From positions 1 through 64,000 of the forward strand of contig DZDJ01000007.1 in the NCBI GenBank assembly GCA_022736715.1: a stretch of DNA of 64,000 bases, read 5' to 3'. Source of the DNA: Edaphobacter aggregans. Its GTDB lineage: Bacteria > Acidobacteriota > Terriglobia > Terriglobales > Acidobacteriaceae. The notes under the pieces are model-generated. The model was not told the DNA's origin. It made no database searches and saw nothing but the letters and a program-made list of their open reading frames with translations. The position numbers and the translations under genes are program-made. Of this stretch, positions 52,410 through 61,178 are shown in pieces (the stretch's first letter is position 1; each line of letters begins with the position of its first letter).

Positions 52410-53668
52410 GGCTCAACTCCCCCGGCATATTCCAGCGCGAGAACGCTCTGGTGATAGTTGCCCAGTGCATCCACCCAGGAGTTCTGGACGTCGACCCGGA
52501 GCTTCTCTGCATCCAACAATCTAAGCAAATCGATGCCGCCTTCAAGGTATGCGGCGCGTGAAACATTCGCAATGTCCACTGCCTGGTTCAGAATAGGTTG
52601 ATAGCGCTCGGTGACCTGCCGCTTCCAGGTATCGTAGGCCATCCGCGCCAGAACCAGATCGGCCGCCTTTCGTTGCTGGACCGATGACAGCGTTGCCGTG
52701 TTCGCCTGCACCTGTAGGCGGGCTGCCGCAACCGCGCCCTGGTTACGGTCGAAGATGGGGACATTCATTTGAAAACCAGCCAGCATGGAGTTGAACGGTA
52801 CATCCGCGAATCCCGCCTGACGCTTGTATCCAAAAAGCACATCGACGTCAGGCCGCCCCTGGGCCTTCTGCACCATCAGGTTTGCACGTGCCGCCTCAAT
52901 TGCCTGACGCGCCAGTTTGACCGCGATCGTTTCCGGTTGCAGCGCGCCCGGTGCCATAGAAGAGTGCGGCGACTCCAATACATCGAAGCGTTCACTTAGT
53001 CGCCAGTTTGCCGCCTCCGTCAGGCCCATGTCGCGGGCGAGCCGCTGTTTGCCTTCAGCTTCAGCCAGCCGGTTCGACTCCATGTTGGCCTCGGCGCGCG
53101 CCTCCTCCAGCCGTACCCGCAGCAAATCGATGTCAGCGATCTTGCCCTCTTTGAATCGCTTCTGGTGATAGTCGAGAATCTCGCGGTAGTATTCCACATT
53201 CTGTGCAGCCAGGGACTGCATGTACTGCAAGCGCAGCGCCTCCCAATAGTCCTGTGCGACGCTAAATTCAATTGCGATCTTTTGCTGCTCAGACGTCAAC
53301 CTGGAAAAAGCGATCCCATTTTCCGCTGTAGCTATCCTTGCAGAGCGCTTGCCCGAAATCTCAAGAACCTCCGTGCCGTAGGCGTAGGTGTCTACGTCCT
53401 TCGTAAACGTCATTCCTGGCCGCAGGTTCTCCGACTGATAGAAGAACCTCGGACTCGGTATAAGGCCCGCCTGACGGCGAAGCTGGACTGTCGACTCAGT
53501 GTTCCTGTTTGCCGCGCGAAGTTCCGCCCGATTTGCAACAGCGAGATCGATTGCCTGGCGTAGAGACATGTCCTGCGACGGCATGTCTGCAGCAAAAAGA
53601 GTCCTGCATGGTGCCCACAGAACGGCCATGCAAAAGACCAGTGGCAGTATACGCACAATCCTCAGCAA
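52406..53668 (-). CDS. czcC: Heavy-metal efflux outer-membrane channel (CzcC/TolC family)
   Basis: Outer-membrane efflux protein, 420 aa, with a signal peptide (ILPLVFCMAVLWAPCRTLFA) and two OEP repeats, each beginning with a helix such as MSLRQAIDLAVANRAELRAA. The helices give the alpha-barrel of TolC proteins. I place the start at TTG 53668 because AGGAGG lies 5 nt upstream; the ORF runs to 53836 but the extra 56 residues have no signal-peptide features. First gene of the czcCBA operon. Confidence 0.87.
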   Translation of the reverse strand: MLRIVRILPLVFCMAVLWAPCRTLFAADMPSQDMSLRQAIDLAVANRAELRAANRNTESTVQLRRQAGLIPSPRFFYQSENLRPGMTFTKDVDTYAYGTEVLEISGKRSARIATAENGIAFSRLTSEQQKIAIEFSVAQDYWEALRLQYMQSLAAQNVEYYREILDYHQKRFKEGKIADIDLLRVRLEEARAEANMESNRLAEAEGKQRLARDMGLTEAANWRLSERFDVLESPHSSMAPGALQPETIAVKLARQAIEAARANLMVQKAQGRPDVDVLFGYKRQAGFADVPFNSMLAGFQMNVPIFDRNQGAVAAARLQVQANTATLSSVQQRKAADLVLARMAYDTWKRQVTERYQPILNQAVDIANVSRAAYLEGGIDLLRLLDAEKLRVDVQNSWVDALGNYHQSVLALEYAGGVEP

Positions 53669-53798
53669 AGGGACCTCCTGCTTTTGACTCCGGTGAGAAA
53701 TACTTGAACTGGTTTTGAACAGTGTGCTTCCGCGCAGAATGCGTGCCTGACATCTCGCCTCATTGTACACCTGCATATGCACAGCTTGCCGGCAAACT

Positions 53799-54054
53799 CT
53801 GGCGCGTCCGGTGAAGAAGTGGCTGGCCGGGCACACCGAACAGATCGAGGCCCTCCACCTGCCCAGCTCCCCCTGAGTTGAACCCCGATGAACGGCTCAA
53901 TGGCGACTTGAAACAAGCTGCCGGGATGCGCGTGCCATGCCGCACCAAAGACAAACTGCGTCAGGCTGCTGCCAACCACATGGCTACAACCGAAAAGGAC
54001 CCGGAAAAGAACAGGGCCTTCTTCACAGGCCCAATCGGCGCCTATGCGGCTTAA
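53799..54054 (+). pseudogene. IS630-family transposase C-terminal remnant
   Basis: Decayed 3' end of a DDE transposase. In one frame RPVKKWLAGHTEQIEALHLP runs to SSP (53873). After a one-nt insertion the next frame gives ELNPDERLNGDLKQAAGMRV through GPIGAYAA and stops at 54054. ELNPDERLN with the following Lys-rich tail is the classic IS630 C-terminus containing the catalytic Glu. No 5' part, no start and no terminal repeat were found, so it is immobile. It fills most of the 450-nt gap between czcC and the next gene. Confidence 0.88.
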
Positions 54055-54118
54055 CGTGTTCCCTTGCCGGACCATTCGTATCTCGTGGTACGCTGTGATG
54101 CGCAGGAGGAAACGATCG

Positions 54119-54676
54119 TTGCTCCGCTCAACTTTTGCCTGCCAGCTTTCGTTTACGGCCCTGCTGCTCTGCTCTGGTTCTCTCCGGCAGTTGCAGGCGC
54201 AGGTGGGCAATGATGCGCTGACAGACACAGAGGTTGACCAGGTACGCGAAGTCGCGGACCAGCCCAACGAACGCGTCGCCCTGTTCCGGAAGTTCATGGA
54301 CGAGCGCATTGCGCACATCCACGATGTGGCCAGCGCCCGCCGCATTGCCGACCGGGAAAAACAACTGCATGACCTGATGCAGCAATTTTCTGGCCTGGCT
54401 GACGAACTGGACGACAATCTGGACGACTACCAGTCGCGCCACGCCGATGTGCGCAAGGCCCTGAAAAAACTGGTTGCAGCCAGTGAAAAGTGGCCGGCCG
54501 TACTGGCCGAACCGCCGGACAACGCGGCCTATTCCATTGTCCGCGAAAATGCGCAGGAGGCGGCCAAGGACATTCACGAATCGGCACAGAAGCTGCTCGA
54601 CGACCAGGATGCCTGGTTTGCCAAACATCCGCCAAAAAAAGAACAGCCCCAGCAGCCGCTCGTCCTGCCACGCTGA
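54119..54676 (+). CDS. Secreted coiled-coil protein of unknown function
   Basis: 185-aa protein with a signal peptide (LLRSTFACQLSFTALLLCSG, cleaved after LQAQ) and a charged, probably helical body (residues 30-165, rich in Asp/Glu/Arg), ending in KHPPKKEQPQQPLVLPR. No family recognised. I favour the TTG at 54119 with AGGAGG 9 nt upstream; ATGs at 54044 and 54098 are in frame, but the first overlaps the transposase remnant. It precedes a SprT-like protease gene by 32 nt, so the two may be one operon. Confidence 0.65.
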   Translation: MLRSTFACQLSFTALLLCSGSLRQLQAQVGNDALTDTEVDQVREVADQPNERVALFRKFMDERIAHIHDVASARRIADREKQLHDLMQQFSGLADELDDNLDDYQSRHADVRKALKKLVAASEKWPAVLAEPPDNAAYSIVRENAQEAAKDIHESAQKLLDDQDAWFAKHPPKKEQPQQPLVLPR

Positions 54677-54708
54677 CGCACGCCACAGCGCATGTTAAGC
54701 TCAAACCA

Positions 54709-55395
54709 GTGACACCCGAACTGAACGAAATTTTTCATCAGGAATACCGGGAGTTGCGCCCGCGCGCGCCCGTCCCTGCCCTCGATATCCGCTTCCGCCG
54801 CTTCACCAGCCTCAACACCACCATCCGCCTGCGTGAGGGCGAGCTGCATGTGCGGCTCTCTGACCTGCTGGAAAATGCTCCAGAGGCCGTGCTGCGCGCC
54901 ATTGCCCACATTCTGCTGGCCAAGCTCTACCGCAGACCCATCGCCGCCAGCCATGCGGACCGCTACCGCCGCTATGTCTCCAGCGACATGATGACGCGCC
55001 AGGCCGAGCACATCCGCCAGACGCGCGGCCGTAAACGCATTGGGAGCGCCCAGGGCCACATCTACGATCTGGAAGAAGTCTTCGAGGCCGTCAACCGTCG
55101 CTTTTTCCATGGACTGCTGGGCCGCCCCACCCTCACCTGGAGTACGCAGGCCGCGCGCCGCATGCTGGGCCACTACGACGCAGCGCACAACACTATCGTC
55201 GTCAGCCGCATCTTCGATCGTCCGGGAACGCCCCGGTACGCCATCGAATATCTGCTCTATCACGAGATGCTGCACCTCAGGCATCCGGTGAAGGTGCGCG
55301 GAGGCCGCCGCTGCGTGCACTCCCGCGAATTTCAGGCCGAGGAACGGCTTTTCCCGGAACTGGAACTGGCAAAGGCCTATCTCAAAAGACTTTAG
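54709..55395 (+). CDS. SprT-like zinc metallopeptidase domain protein
   Basis: 228-aa protein whose C-terminal half is SprT-like: LEEVFEAVNRRFFHGLLGRP, RRMLGHYDAAHNTIVVSRIF and the zinc-protease motif YHEMLHLRHP (HExxH), with a possible third ligand in VHSREFQAEERLFPE. The N-terminal 90 residues are a separate basic region. It has no signal peptide and probably acts in the cytoplasm. The GTG at 54709 is chosen because the longer frame overlaps the upstream gene; its ribosome site is weak. Physiological substrate unknown. Confidence 0.8.
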   Translation: MTPELNEIFHQEYRELRPRAPVPALDIRFRRFTSLNTTIRLREGELHVRLSDLLENAPEAVLRAIAHILLAKLYRRPIAASHADRYRRYVSSDMMTRQAEHIRQTRGRKRIGSAQGHIYDLEEVFEAVNRRFFHGLLGRPTLTWSTQAARRMLGHYDAAHNTIVVSRIFDRPGTPRYAIEYLLYHEMLHLRHPVKVRGGRRCVHSREFQAEERLFPELELAKAYLKRL

Positions 55396-55493
55396 TCCCG
55401 GAAAGCTCCCCCGTGCCCATGCGCTTCTGCAACGAATTGCCCGGTTTCTGCGACAATAGAAGCAGTGCAGGCACAGAACCGCACATCAGATTG

Positions 55494-56645
55494 ATGGCAA
55501 CCGCACAGCACATTCCGAATGCAGCACCGGTCAGCGACACGGCCGCGGCTCCCATCGCCGTCGCCATGTCCGGCGGCGTGGACTCCTCCGCCGTGGCGGC
55601 CATGCTGCGCGCCGAAGGCCATGCGATTGTGGGCCTCACGCTGCAGTTGTGGAACCAGCGACGGTTGCCCGGTGCGCACAGCGGTGAGCCGGTGCAGGGT
55701 CGCTGCTGCTCCATCGACGACGTATACGATGCCCGCCGCGTGGCCGAGCAGCTCGGCATTCCATACTACGTTGTGAATCAGCAGGAGCGCTTTGAAGAGG
55801 ACGTCGTCCGCCCATTTGTGGACGAGTATCTGAGCGGGCGCACGCCCATCCCCTGCACGCTGTGCAACAACCATCTGAAGTTTGACCAGTTGCTGCTGAC
55901 GGCCCGTCAGATTGGCGCAGACCGCATCGCCACTGGCCATTACGCTGTCAACGAGTACGACCCGGCGCGCGGCCGCTGGATTCTGAAGCGCCCAACAGAC
56001 AAGTCCAAGGATCAGACCTACTTCCTCTTTGGCCTGACGCAGGAGCAGTTGAGCCGCACGCTCTTTCCGCTTGGCCACATGCACAAGCCAGCCGTGCGCG
56101 AGCTGGCCGGCGATCATGGACTGGCGCTGGCGCAGAAGCCGGATTCGCAGGAGATCTGCTTCATCCCCGGCGGCGATTACAAAAAGTTTCTGGATGCGTA
56201 TCTGCAGGAGCAGGGCGAGCAGATTCCCGATACGGCGGGCGATCTGGTCACCACCAGCGGAGAAGTGCTGGGCCGCCACGAGGGCATCCACAACTTTACC
56301 GTGGGCCAGCGCAAGGGGCTGGGGGTCACCGCAGCCAATCCGCTCTATGTGATTCAGATCAACGGAGCCGAACGCAAGGTGGTGGTGGGCAGTAATCAGG
56401 ACCTGCTGAGCCATGAACTCCGCGCGCGGCGGCTGAACTGGGTCTCCGTTGCCGCGCTCGATGCGCCGATGCGCGTGCAGATCAAGATTCGCCACCGCCA
56501 TGAGCCCGCCTGGGCCACCCTTCGCATGGCCAGTGCAGAAGAAGCTGTGGCCACCTTTGACGAGCCACAGCGCGCCGTCACTCCAGGACAGGCCGCCGTC
56601 TTCTATGATGGGGACGAAGTGGTCGGCGGCGGCTGGATTGTATAA
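55494..56645 (+). CDS. mnmA: tRNA-specific 2-thiouridylase
   Basis: Thiolates U34 of tRNA-Lys, -Glu and -Gln. The 383-aa product has the PP-loop AVAMSGGVDSSAVAAMLRAE, the catalytic cysteine in PIPCTLCNNHLKF and the second in SQEICFIPGGDY, plus TVGQRKGLGV, and the C-terminal beta-barrel ending FYDGDEVVGGGWI. I use the ATG at 55494; an in-frame ATG at 55413 adds 27 residues with no match. No ribosome site precedes either. Confidence 0.96.
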   Translation: MATAQHIPNAAPVSDTAAAPIAVAMSGGVDSSAVAAMLRAEGHAIVGLTLQLWNQRRLPGAHSGEPVQGRCCSIDDVYDARRVAEQLGIPYYVVNQQERFEEDVVRPFVDEYLSGRTPIPCTLCNNHLKFDQLLLTARQIGADRIATGHYAVNEYDPARGRWILKRPTDKSKDQTYFLFGLTQEQLSRTLFPLGHMHKPAVRELAGDHGLALAQKPDSQEICFIPGGDYKKFLDAYLQEQGEQIPDTAGDLVTTSGEVLGRHEGIHNFTVGQRKGLGVTAANPLYVIQINGAERKVVVGSNQDLLSHELRARRLNWVSVAALDAPMRVQIKIRHRHEPAWATLRMASAEEAVATFDEPQRAVTPGQAAVFYDGDEVVGGGWIV

Positions 56646-56715
56646 ATCTGTATAAATCCAGCCGCTGACAGACCATACATCGCAACGTTTGCCAGAAGGA
56701 CTGCCAGAAAGGCAA

Positions 56716-57282
56716 TCAGACGAACATATCTTCGTCTGCCTCAGAGTGGTCCCTGCGTCTCTTGTTCCGCAACACATCCAGCCCGGCGCGGATGCCATTC
56801 AGAATCCCCGTCACCTGCCGGACCGGCGCCATTACACCTTCCTGCAGTGAACCGGCCGCCTTCGTCAGCACATCGAATGCGCCGGAGACCATGCCGTCCA
56901 CACGCGCCACCTGATGCCGCGCCCGCACGCTGATCTCTTCCACCGTGTCATGCAGATGCTCGGCCTGCTCCCGCAGCAGATAGCTGGCCGCTACAGCATT
57001 GCTGGTCACCACTTTGATCTTCGGAGCTGCGTCCTCGACCATGATGCGGGTGGTGTCCAGAATCGGCGTGACCTTATTTTGCAGGTCTTCGGCAATCGCC
57101 ACCATGCGCTGCTGCGCTTTGCGCGCACCCAGCGCCATCGCCAGCAGAATCACTGTCTGCAGAACGACAGCGACCACCAGCAGCGCGGTGAACACCAGAA
57201 ACAGCCTGGTGTTTATCCCCAGAACCAGATTGTCTCCACCCTGGATCATGGCCAGAGCGTAGATCGCTGCAACTTGCATCAT
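56716..57282 (-). CDS. Membrane-anchored coiled-coil protein of unknown function
   Basis: 188-aa protein with one strong membrane helix near residues 28-52 (LFLVFTALLVVAVVLQTVIL). A long helical segment follows, reminiscent of DUF948/methyl-accepting-like coiled coils (VEDAAPKIKVVTSNAVAASY, then HLHDTVEEISVRARHQVARV), with a basic then acidic C-terminus. The first in-frame ATG pair is at 57282. It lies 24 nt downstream of the YtxH gene in the same direction, so they probably share an operon; both are envelope or stress-type proteins by appearance. Confidence 0.7.
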   Translation of the reverse strand: MMQVAAIYALAMIQGGDNLVLGINTRLFLVFTALLVVAVVLQTVILLAMALGARKAQQRMVAIAEDLQNKVTPILDTTRIMVEDAAPKIKVVTSNAVAASYLLREQAEHLHDTVEEISVRARHQVARVDGMVSGAFDVLTKAAGSLQEGVMAPVRQVTGILNGIRAGLDVLRNKRRRDHSEADEDMFV

Positions 57283-57306
57283 GCCTGCTCTTTCCTCTTC
57301 ATGTGC

Positions 57307-57660
57307 TTAGGAGTGCGTTTCCGTGGTGGTGGACTGGTAGGCCTGCTTGCCTGCATCTACCGCGGCTGAAATTTTATCCTGCTGCTCATTCACAAAACCG
57401 CGGCTGCGGTCCACGTACTGGCTCCACTGGGTCCGTCCACGTTCCGCGTATTCCTTGCCGCGGTCCACATAGCGGTCCAGTTGCTCGCGACCCTGATCCA
57501 CCAGTTGCTCTGCCCGTTCGCGGGCATCGCGGGCACTTGCCGCCAGGTCCTCGCGGGTCTCTCTTCCGGATTTCGGGGCATACAGCACGCCCAGCAGGGC
57601 GCCAAAGCCCAGCCCAGCCAAAAACCATCCAATTCCTGCGCTACCGTCGTTATCTGCCAT
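57307..57660 (-). CDS. YtxH domain-containing protein
   Basis: 117-aa small membrane protein. Residues 8-30 form a Gly-rich hydrophobic helix ending in LYAPKSGRETRED, the YtxH signature. The remainder is a charged helix with Asp/Arg/Gln repeats (LVDQGREQLDRYVDRGKEYA, then RTQWSQYVDRSRGF), resembling 11-residue amphipathic repeats of stress proteins. The ATG at 57660 has AGGAGG upstream; the ORF extends to 57816 without support. General stress induction is usual for the family. Confidence 0.88.
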   Translation of the reverse strand: MADNDGSAGIGWFLAGLGFGALLGVLYAPKSGRETREDLAASARDARERAEQLVDQGREQLDRYVDRGKEYAERGRTQWSQYVDRSRGFVNEQQDKISAAVDAGKQAYQSTTTETHS

Positions 57661-57739
57661 GATTTCTTCCTCCTTGTTTCGGTGATGAACCATCTTTCCG
57701 CATCGCAACCGACAAGTTCGGCGATTGAATCTGGATGCT

Positions 57740-57771
57740 AGCAAATCCAATTGCGCACAGCAAATCCAATT
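57740..57771. repeat. Direct repeat in the YtxH leader
   Basis: Two identical copies of AGCAAATCCAATT, at 57740-57752 and 57759-57771 (19-bp period). They lie between the predicted YtxH promoter and its start codon, so they are transcribed or act as a downstream operator. The wider gap 57661-58064 otherwise holds only promoters. Confidence 0.6.
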
Positions 57772-57788
57772 CTCCCCTCTGGCGTTAC

Positions 57789-57816
57789 ATCTTACTAATA
57801 AAATTTTGTTTTTCAA
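57789..57816 (-). promoter_or_regulatory. Predicted promoter of the YtxH gene
   Basis: On the minus strand: -35 TTGAAA (57816-57811), 16-nt spacer, -10 TAAGAT (57794-57789). Start of transcription near 57782 gives a 5' leader of about 120 nt. Confidence 0.55.
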
Positions 57817-58064
57817 CGCGATAGAGCCGAATTGCGCGCCCTGACAGCACCACTCTCTGTTTTCCTACTTCCTTTTAGCACAGGAAGATTCCCTGCCCTC
57901 TTCTGCGACGCACAACATTTCGCAACAGGTTGCGTGATACCGTGATAGCGCGAGCTCCTGCGAAACAACACTGCATCCTTTTCCGCGGGAGGAAACGTCT
58001 AAGAGTGAGATCCTGTCACCTTAGCAGACAACACTTTGCGGCAACCTCTATGAAGGAGCACGTT

Positions 58065-59177
58065 ATGAGTACGCTATTCCCAATTCGCACAGCAACCCGC
58101 ACCGTACAGGCAGGCGCCCTGGCTCTGGCGCTTGTTCTGGCATCCGGCTGCAAACAGCGGCAGACCCAGCCAGCAGAGCAGACCCAGCAGGCCGCAGCCG
58201 CTCCCGACGATGCGACACTTGCCAACAGCATTCAAAGCAGGATTGCAGGCGATTCCGGCCTGGCGAATCAGCCGATCGCGGTGGCTGTCTCCAACGGCGT
58301 GGTCACACTCTCCGGCACGGTGAGCAACAGCGCGGCCAAAGCGCTGGCATCGGATGACGCGGCATCGGTGGCCGGCGTCAGGCAGGTGCTGAATAACCTG
58401 GACGTGCAGGCGGCACAAACTGCGATGGCCGCTCCGGCTCCTGCGCCAGAAAGGCCGCGCGTGCGGGAGACCCGCCCTCGCCGCACCCGCCAGGTTGCCG
58501 AGGCTGCGCCTCCAGCGCCTGCGCCGGTTCCAGTTCCCCAGGCAGCACCGATTGTGCGCAACACCCCACCACCGCCGCCGCCAAAACCTGTTGTTAAAAC
58601 CGTTACTGTTGCCGCGGGCAGCATGATTCCCGTCCGGATCACGGAAACGCTCGACAGCGCCTCCACACAGCCCGGATCGGCCTTTCACGGCGTTGTCGCG
58701 TCGGACATCACTTCGGACGGGATGCTGGCAATTCCTGCCGGCACTTCTGTGATTGGCCGCGTGGTGGACGTGAAGGACGCAGCACACTTCAAAGGCAGCT
58801 CACTGCTGAGCATTGAACTCTCCTACATCTCGCCCCATGGCCAGCGGACTGCCGTAGTCACCGATCCGTATAACAAGGAAGGCAAAGGACGCGGCAAGAA
58901 CACCGCGACGAAGGTCGGTGCCGGGGCGGCCATTGGCGCAATTCTGGGCGGCATCTTTGGCGGCGGCAAGGGCGCGGCCATCGGCGCGGCCACAGGCGGC
59001 GGTCTGGGAGCCGGAGCCAATGCCGTGACCAGGGGCGAGCAGGTGCAGATTCCTTCCGAGTCGCTGATTCGCTTCCGCCTCTCCACTCCGGTCACGGTCA
59101 CCACCTCTACCGGTGCGGGCGGCGTCAAGGTGTATGACTCCGGCAGCGAGGAGCCAGGCCTGCAGCAACGCAACTGA
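58065..59177 (+). CDS. Lipoprotein with BON domain and glycine-zipper region
   Basis: 370-aa probable lipoprotein. A signal peptide ends in LVLASGC (Cys 29, lipobox with Ala at -3). A BON domain follows at about 45-115 (IAVAVSNGVVTLSGTVSNSA), then an Ala/Pro-rich linker with a run of Pro. The C-terminal half has a TrbI/YMGG-like glycine zipper: GAGAAIGAILGGIFGGGKGA, then AIGAATGGGLGAGANAVT. The ATG at 58065 has AAGGAG 6 nt upstream. Likely envelope-associated, possibly in stabilising or spanning the membrane; the precise role is unknown. Confidence 0.8.
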   Translation: MSTLFPIRTATRTVQAGALALALVLASGCKQRQTQPAEQTQQAAAAPDDATLANSIQSRIAGDSGLANQPIAVAVSNGVVTLSGTVSNSAAKALASDDAASVAGVRQVLNNLDVQAAQTAMAAPAPAPERPRVRETRPRRTRQVAEAAPPAPAPVPVPQAAPIVRNTPPPPPPKPVVKTVTVAAGSMIPVRITETLDSASTQPGSAFHGVVASDITSDGMLAIPAGTSVIGRVVDVKDAAHFKGSSLLSIELSYISPHGQRTAVVTDPYNKEGKGRGKNTATKVGAGAAIGAILGGIFGGGKGAAIGAATGGGLGAGANAVTRGEQVQIPSESLIRFRLSTPVTVTTSTGAGGVKVYDSGSEEPGLQQRN

Positions 59178-59196
59178 AGTGTCTATTTCCCCACGA

Positions 59197-59225
59197 CGGC
59201 GGTATGGAACGGCTCCATGCCGCCG
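59197..59225 (+). terminator. Terminator of the BON lipoprotein gene
   Basis: A 12-bp stem with one G-U pair, 59197-59208 with 59214-59225, loop ACGGC, followed by TTT. It lies 20 nt after the stop codon. Confidence 0.78.
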
Positions 59226-59378
59226 TTTGCCTTCCGGCTCTTGTCATTGCGATGTGTGCTGTTTGTCACATTTCCAGCAAAATGCCTGTGGTAGATTCGC
59301 CACAACTGCCGGGAATATGACCAGGTTCCACCCGCCATTTCTGAAAGCGCCCATGCCTGGGCCAGAGGAAGCGCGACC

Positions 59379-61112
59379 ATGCTGAAGAGGACCTCCAGAC
59401 GGCCAGTCGGATACCTGAACCTGACGCTGCACGCTCACCTGCCGTACGTCATCCACCACGGCACCTGGCCGCATGGGCTGGAGTGGTTGCTGGAAGCAGC
59501 CGCAGAGACCTACCTTCCGCTGCTGCGCATGCTGGACACCCTGGAGCAGGACAACATCCCTTTCAAGTGCAATCTGAATCTTTCGCCAGTCCTGCTCGAA
59601 CAGCTTGCGCACCCCGCATTCCGCGCTGAATTTCCGCGCTATCTGGAGCGTAAGATCAACTCCGCCCGCGAAGACGAGGCGTACTTTATGCAGAGTGGCG
59701 AGGCCCACTTTGCCGTTACCGCCCGTTACTGGCAGCATTACTTTCAACAGGCGCGGCAGCAGTTTGCAGAAGTGCAGGAAGACATCATCGCCGGGTTTCG
59801 CCATCATGCAGAAACAGGGCGGATCGAGATTCTGACCAGCGCCGCCACGCACGGCTATCTGCCCCTGCTGGGCACGGACGAGTCCGTGCGCGCGCAACTA
59901 CGCACCGGCTTGGCGGTGCATCAGCAACATCTGGGGCGGCCGCCACGTGGCATGTGGTCGCCGGAGTGCGGATACCGCTCCGCGGGAGACTGGCGTGCCC
60001 CTGTTCTGCCAGAGGGAAGCCACGGTCCGGCAGCCGCGTATGATCGCATCGGCATGGAGCAGGCATTTGCAGAAAATCATCTGGACTACTTCATCGTGGA
60101 CACGCATCAGGTGGAGCAGTCGGAAATGGCACTGGCTCCCTACCAGATGCAGACCAGGCAAATTGCGCGGGATGTCGAGCCTGCAATTCTGAACCATGCA
60201 CCGGAGCGGCGGCTTTACCAGTCCTACTACGTGAATGGACCCACCGCCGCTGCCCAGCCGGTCGCCGTCTTTCCCCGCGATCCACGCACCAGCGTGCAGG
60301 TGTGGTCCGGCGATACAGGCTACCCCGGCGATGGCAACTATCTGGACTTCCATAAAAAGCGCTGGCCCGGCGGGCATCGTTACTGGAAAGTGACCGGCCC
60401 GGAAATAGACATGGGCGATAAGGCGCCCTATCAGTTGGAAGCGGCGCAGGAGCGCGCGCGCATCCACGCGGAGCACTACGTGGAACTGGTCTACGAAACA
60501 CTGCAATCGGGAATCGGCGACGGCATTCCTCCAATTCTGACTTCGCCCTTTGACGCGGAGCTTTTCGGTCACTGGTGGTTTGAAGGGACACTGTGGCTGG
60601 AGCAGGTGGCACGCGCATTGGCCAGTAAAAATCTGCCGCTGGAAATGACGACCTGCAGCGAATATCTGGACCAGCACCCGCGCGCCGGGTATCTTTCCAT
60701 TCCGGAAGGTTCGTGGGGCAGGAACGGAACCCATGAAGTCTGGCTGAATGACGAAACCCGGTGGACATGGCAGCACATCTACGCGGCTGAGGCCAGCGTG
60801 CGGGCCATTGCCACTGAAGGCCGCTGGCGCGAGGACGCGCTGGGCGAGCGCATTGTCAAACAGCTCTGCCGCGAACTGCTGCTGCTCGAGTCCTCGGACT
60901 GGCAGTTCCTCATCACCACGGAATCGGCACGCGACTACGCCGAAAAACGCTTCCGCGAACACCTGGATTCCTTCCGTGCGCTTGAAGCTCTCTGGATCGG
61001 CCTTATGCAGCAAGACCCCCTCAGCGAAGCACAGGAGAAACAACTGGCAGAAATTGAGGAACAGGACAACATCTTCGCCGCAATTAGTCCCGCAGACTGG
61101 GCCAGACAGTGA
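59379..61112 (+). CDS. GH57 1,4-alpha-glucan branching enzyme
   Basis: Family 57 glycoside hydrolase that makes alpha-1,6 branches in glycogen-like glucan. The 577-aa product has the opening LNLTLHAHLPYVIHHGTWPH, GEAHFAVTA, the nucleophile Glu196 in GMWSPECGYR, and the acid/base Asp392 in TSPFDAELFGHWWFEG; YPGDGNYLDFHKK lies between. The DUF1957-type C-terminal helical region contains LLLLESSDWQFLITT. This is the plan of TK1436/TT1467-type branching enzymes. GAGGAAG lies about 8 nt before the ATG. No other glycogen genes are adjacent. Confidence 0.92.
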   Translation: MLKRTSRRPVGYLNLTLHAHLPYVIHHGTWPHGLEWLLEAAAETYLPLLRMLDTLEQDNIPFKCNLNLSPVLLEQLAHPAFRAEFPRYLERKINSAREDEAYFMQSGEAHFAVTARYWQHYFQQARQQFAEVQEDIIAGFRHHAETGRIEILTSAATHGYLPLLGTDESVRAQLRTGLAVHQQHLGRPPRGMWSPECGYRSAGDWRAPVLPEGSHGPAAAYDRIGMEQAFAENHLDYFIVDTHQVEQSEMALAPYQMQTRQIARDVEPAILNHAPERRLYQSYYVNGPTAAAQPVAVFPRDPRTSVQVWSGDTGYPGDGNYLDFHKKRWPGGHRYWKVTGPEIDMGDKAPYQLEAAQERARIHAEHYVELVYETLQSGIGDGIPPILTSPFDAELFGHWWFEGTLWLEQVARALASKNLPLEMTTCSEYLDQHPRAGYLSIPEGSWGRNGTHEVWLNDETRWTWQHIYAAEASVRAIATEGRWREDALGERIVKQLCRELLLLESSDWQFLITTESARDYAEKRFREHLDSFRALEALWIGLMQQDPLSEAQEKQLAEIEEQDNIFAAISPADWARQ

Positions 61113-61178
61113 CCCTTTGTACCCTGTCGTTTTGAACGCGCTATAACGCTGTCGTGTTGGGCATGTTATGGCACTACA

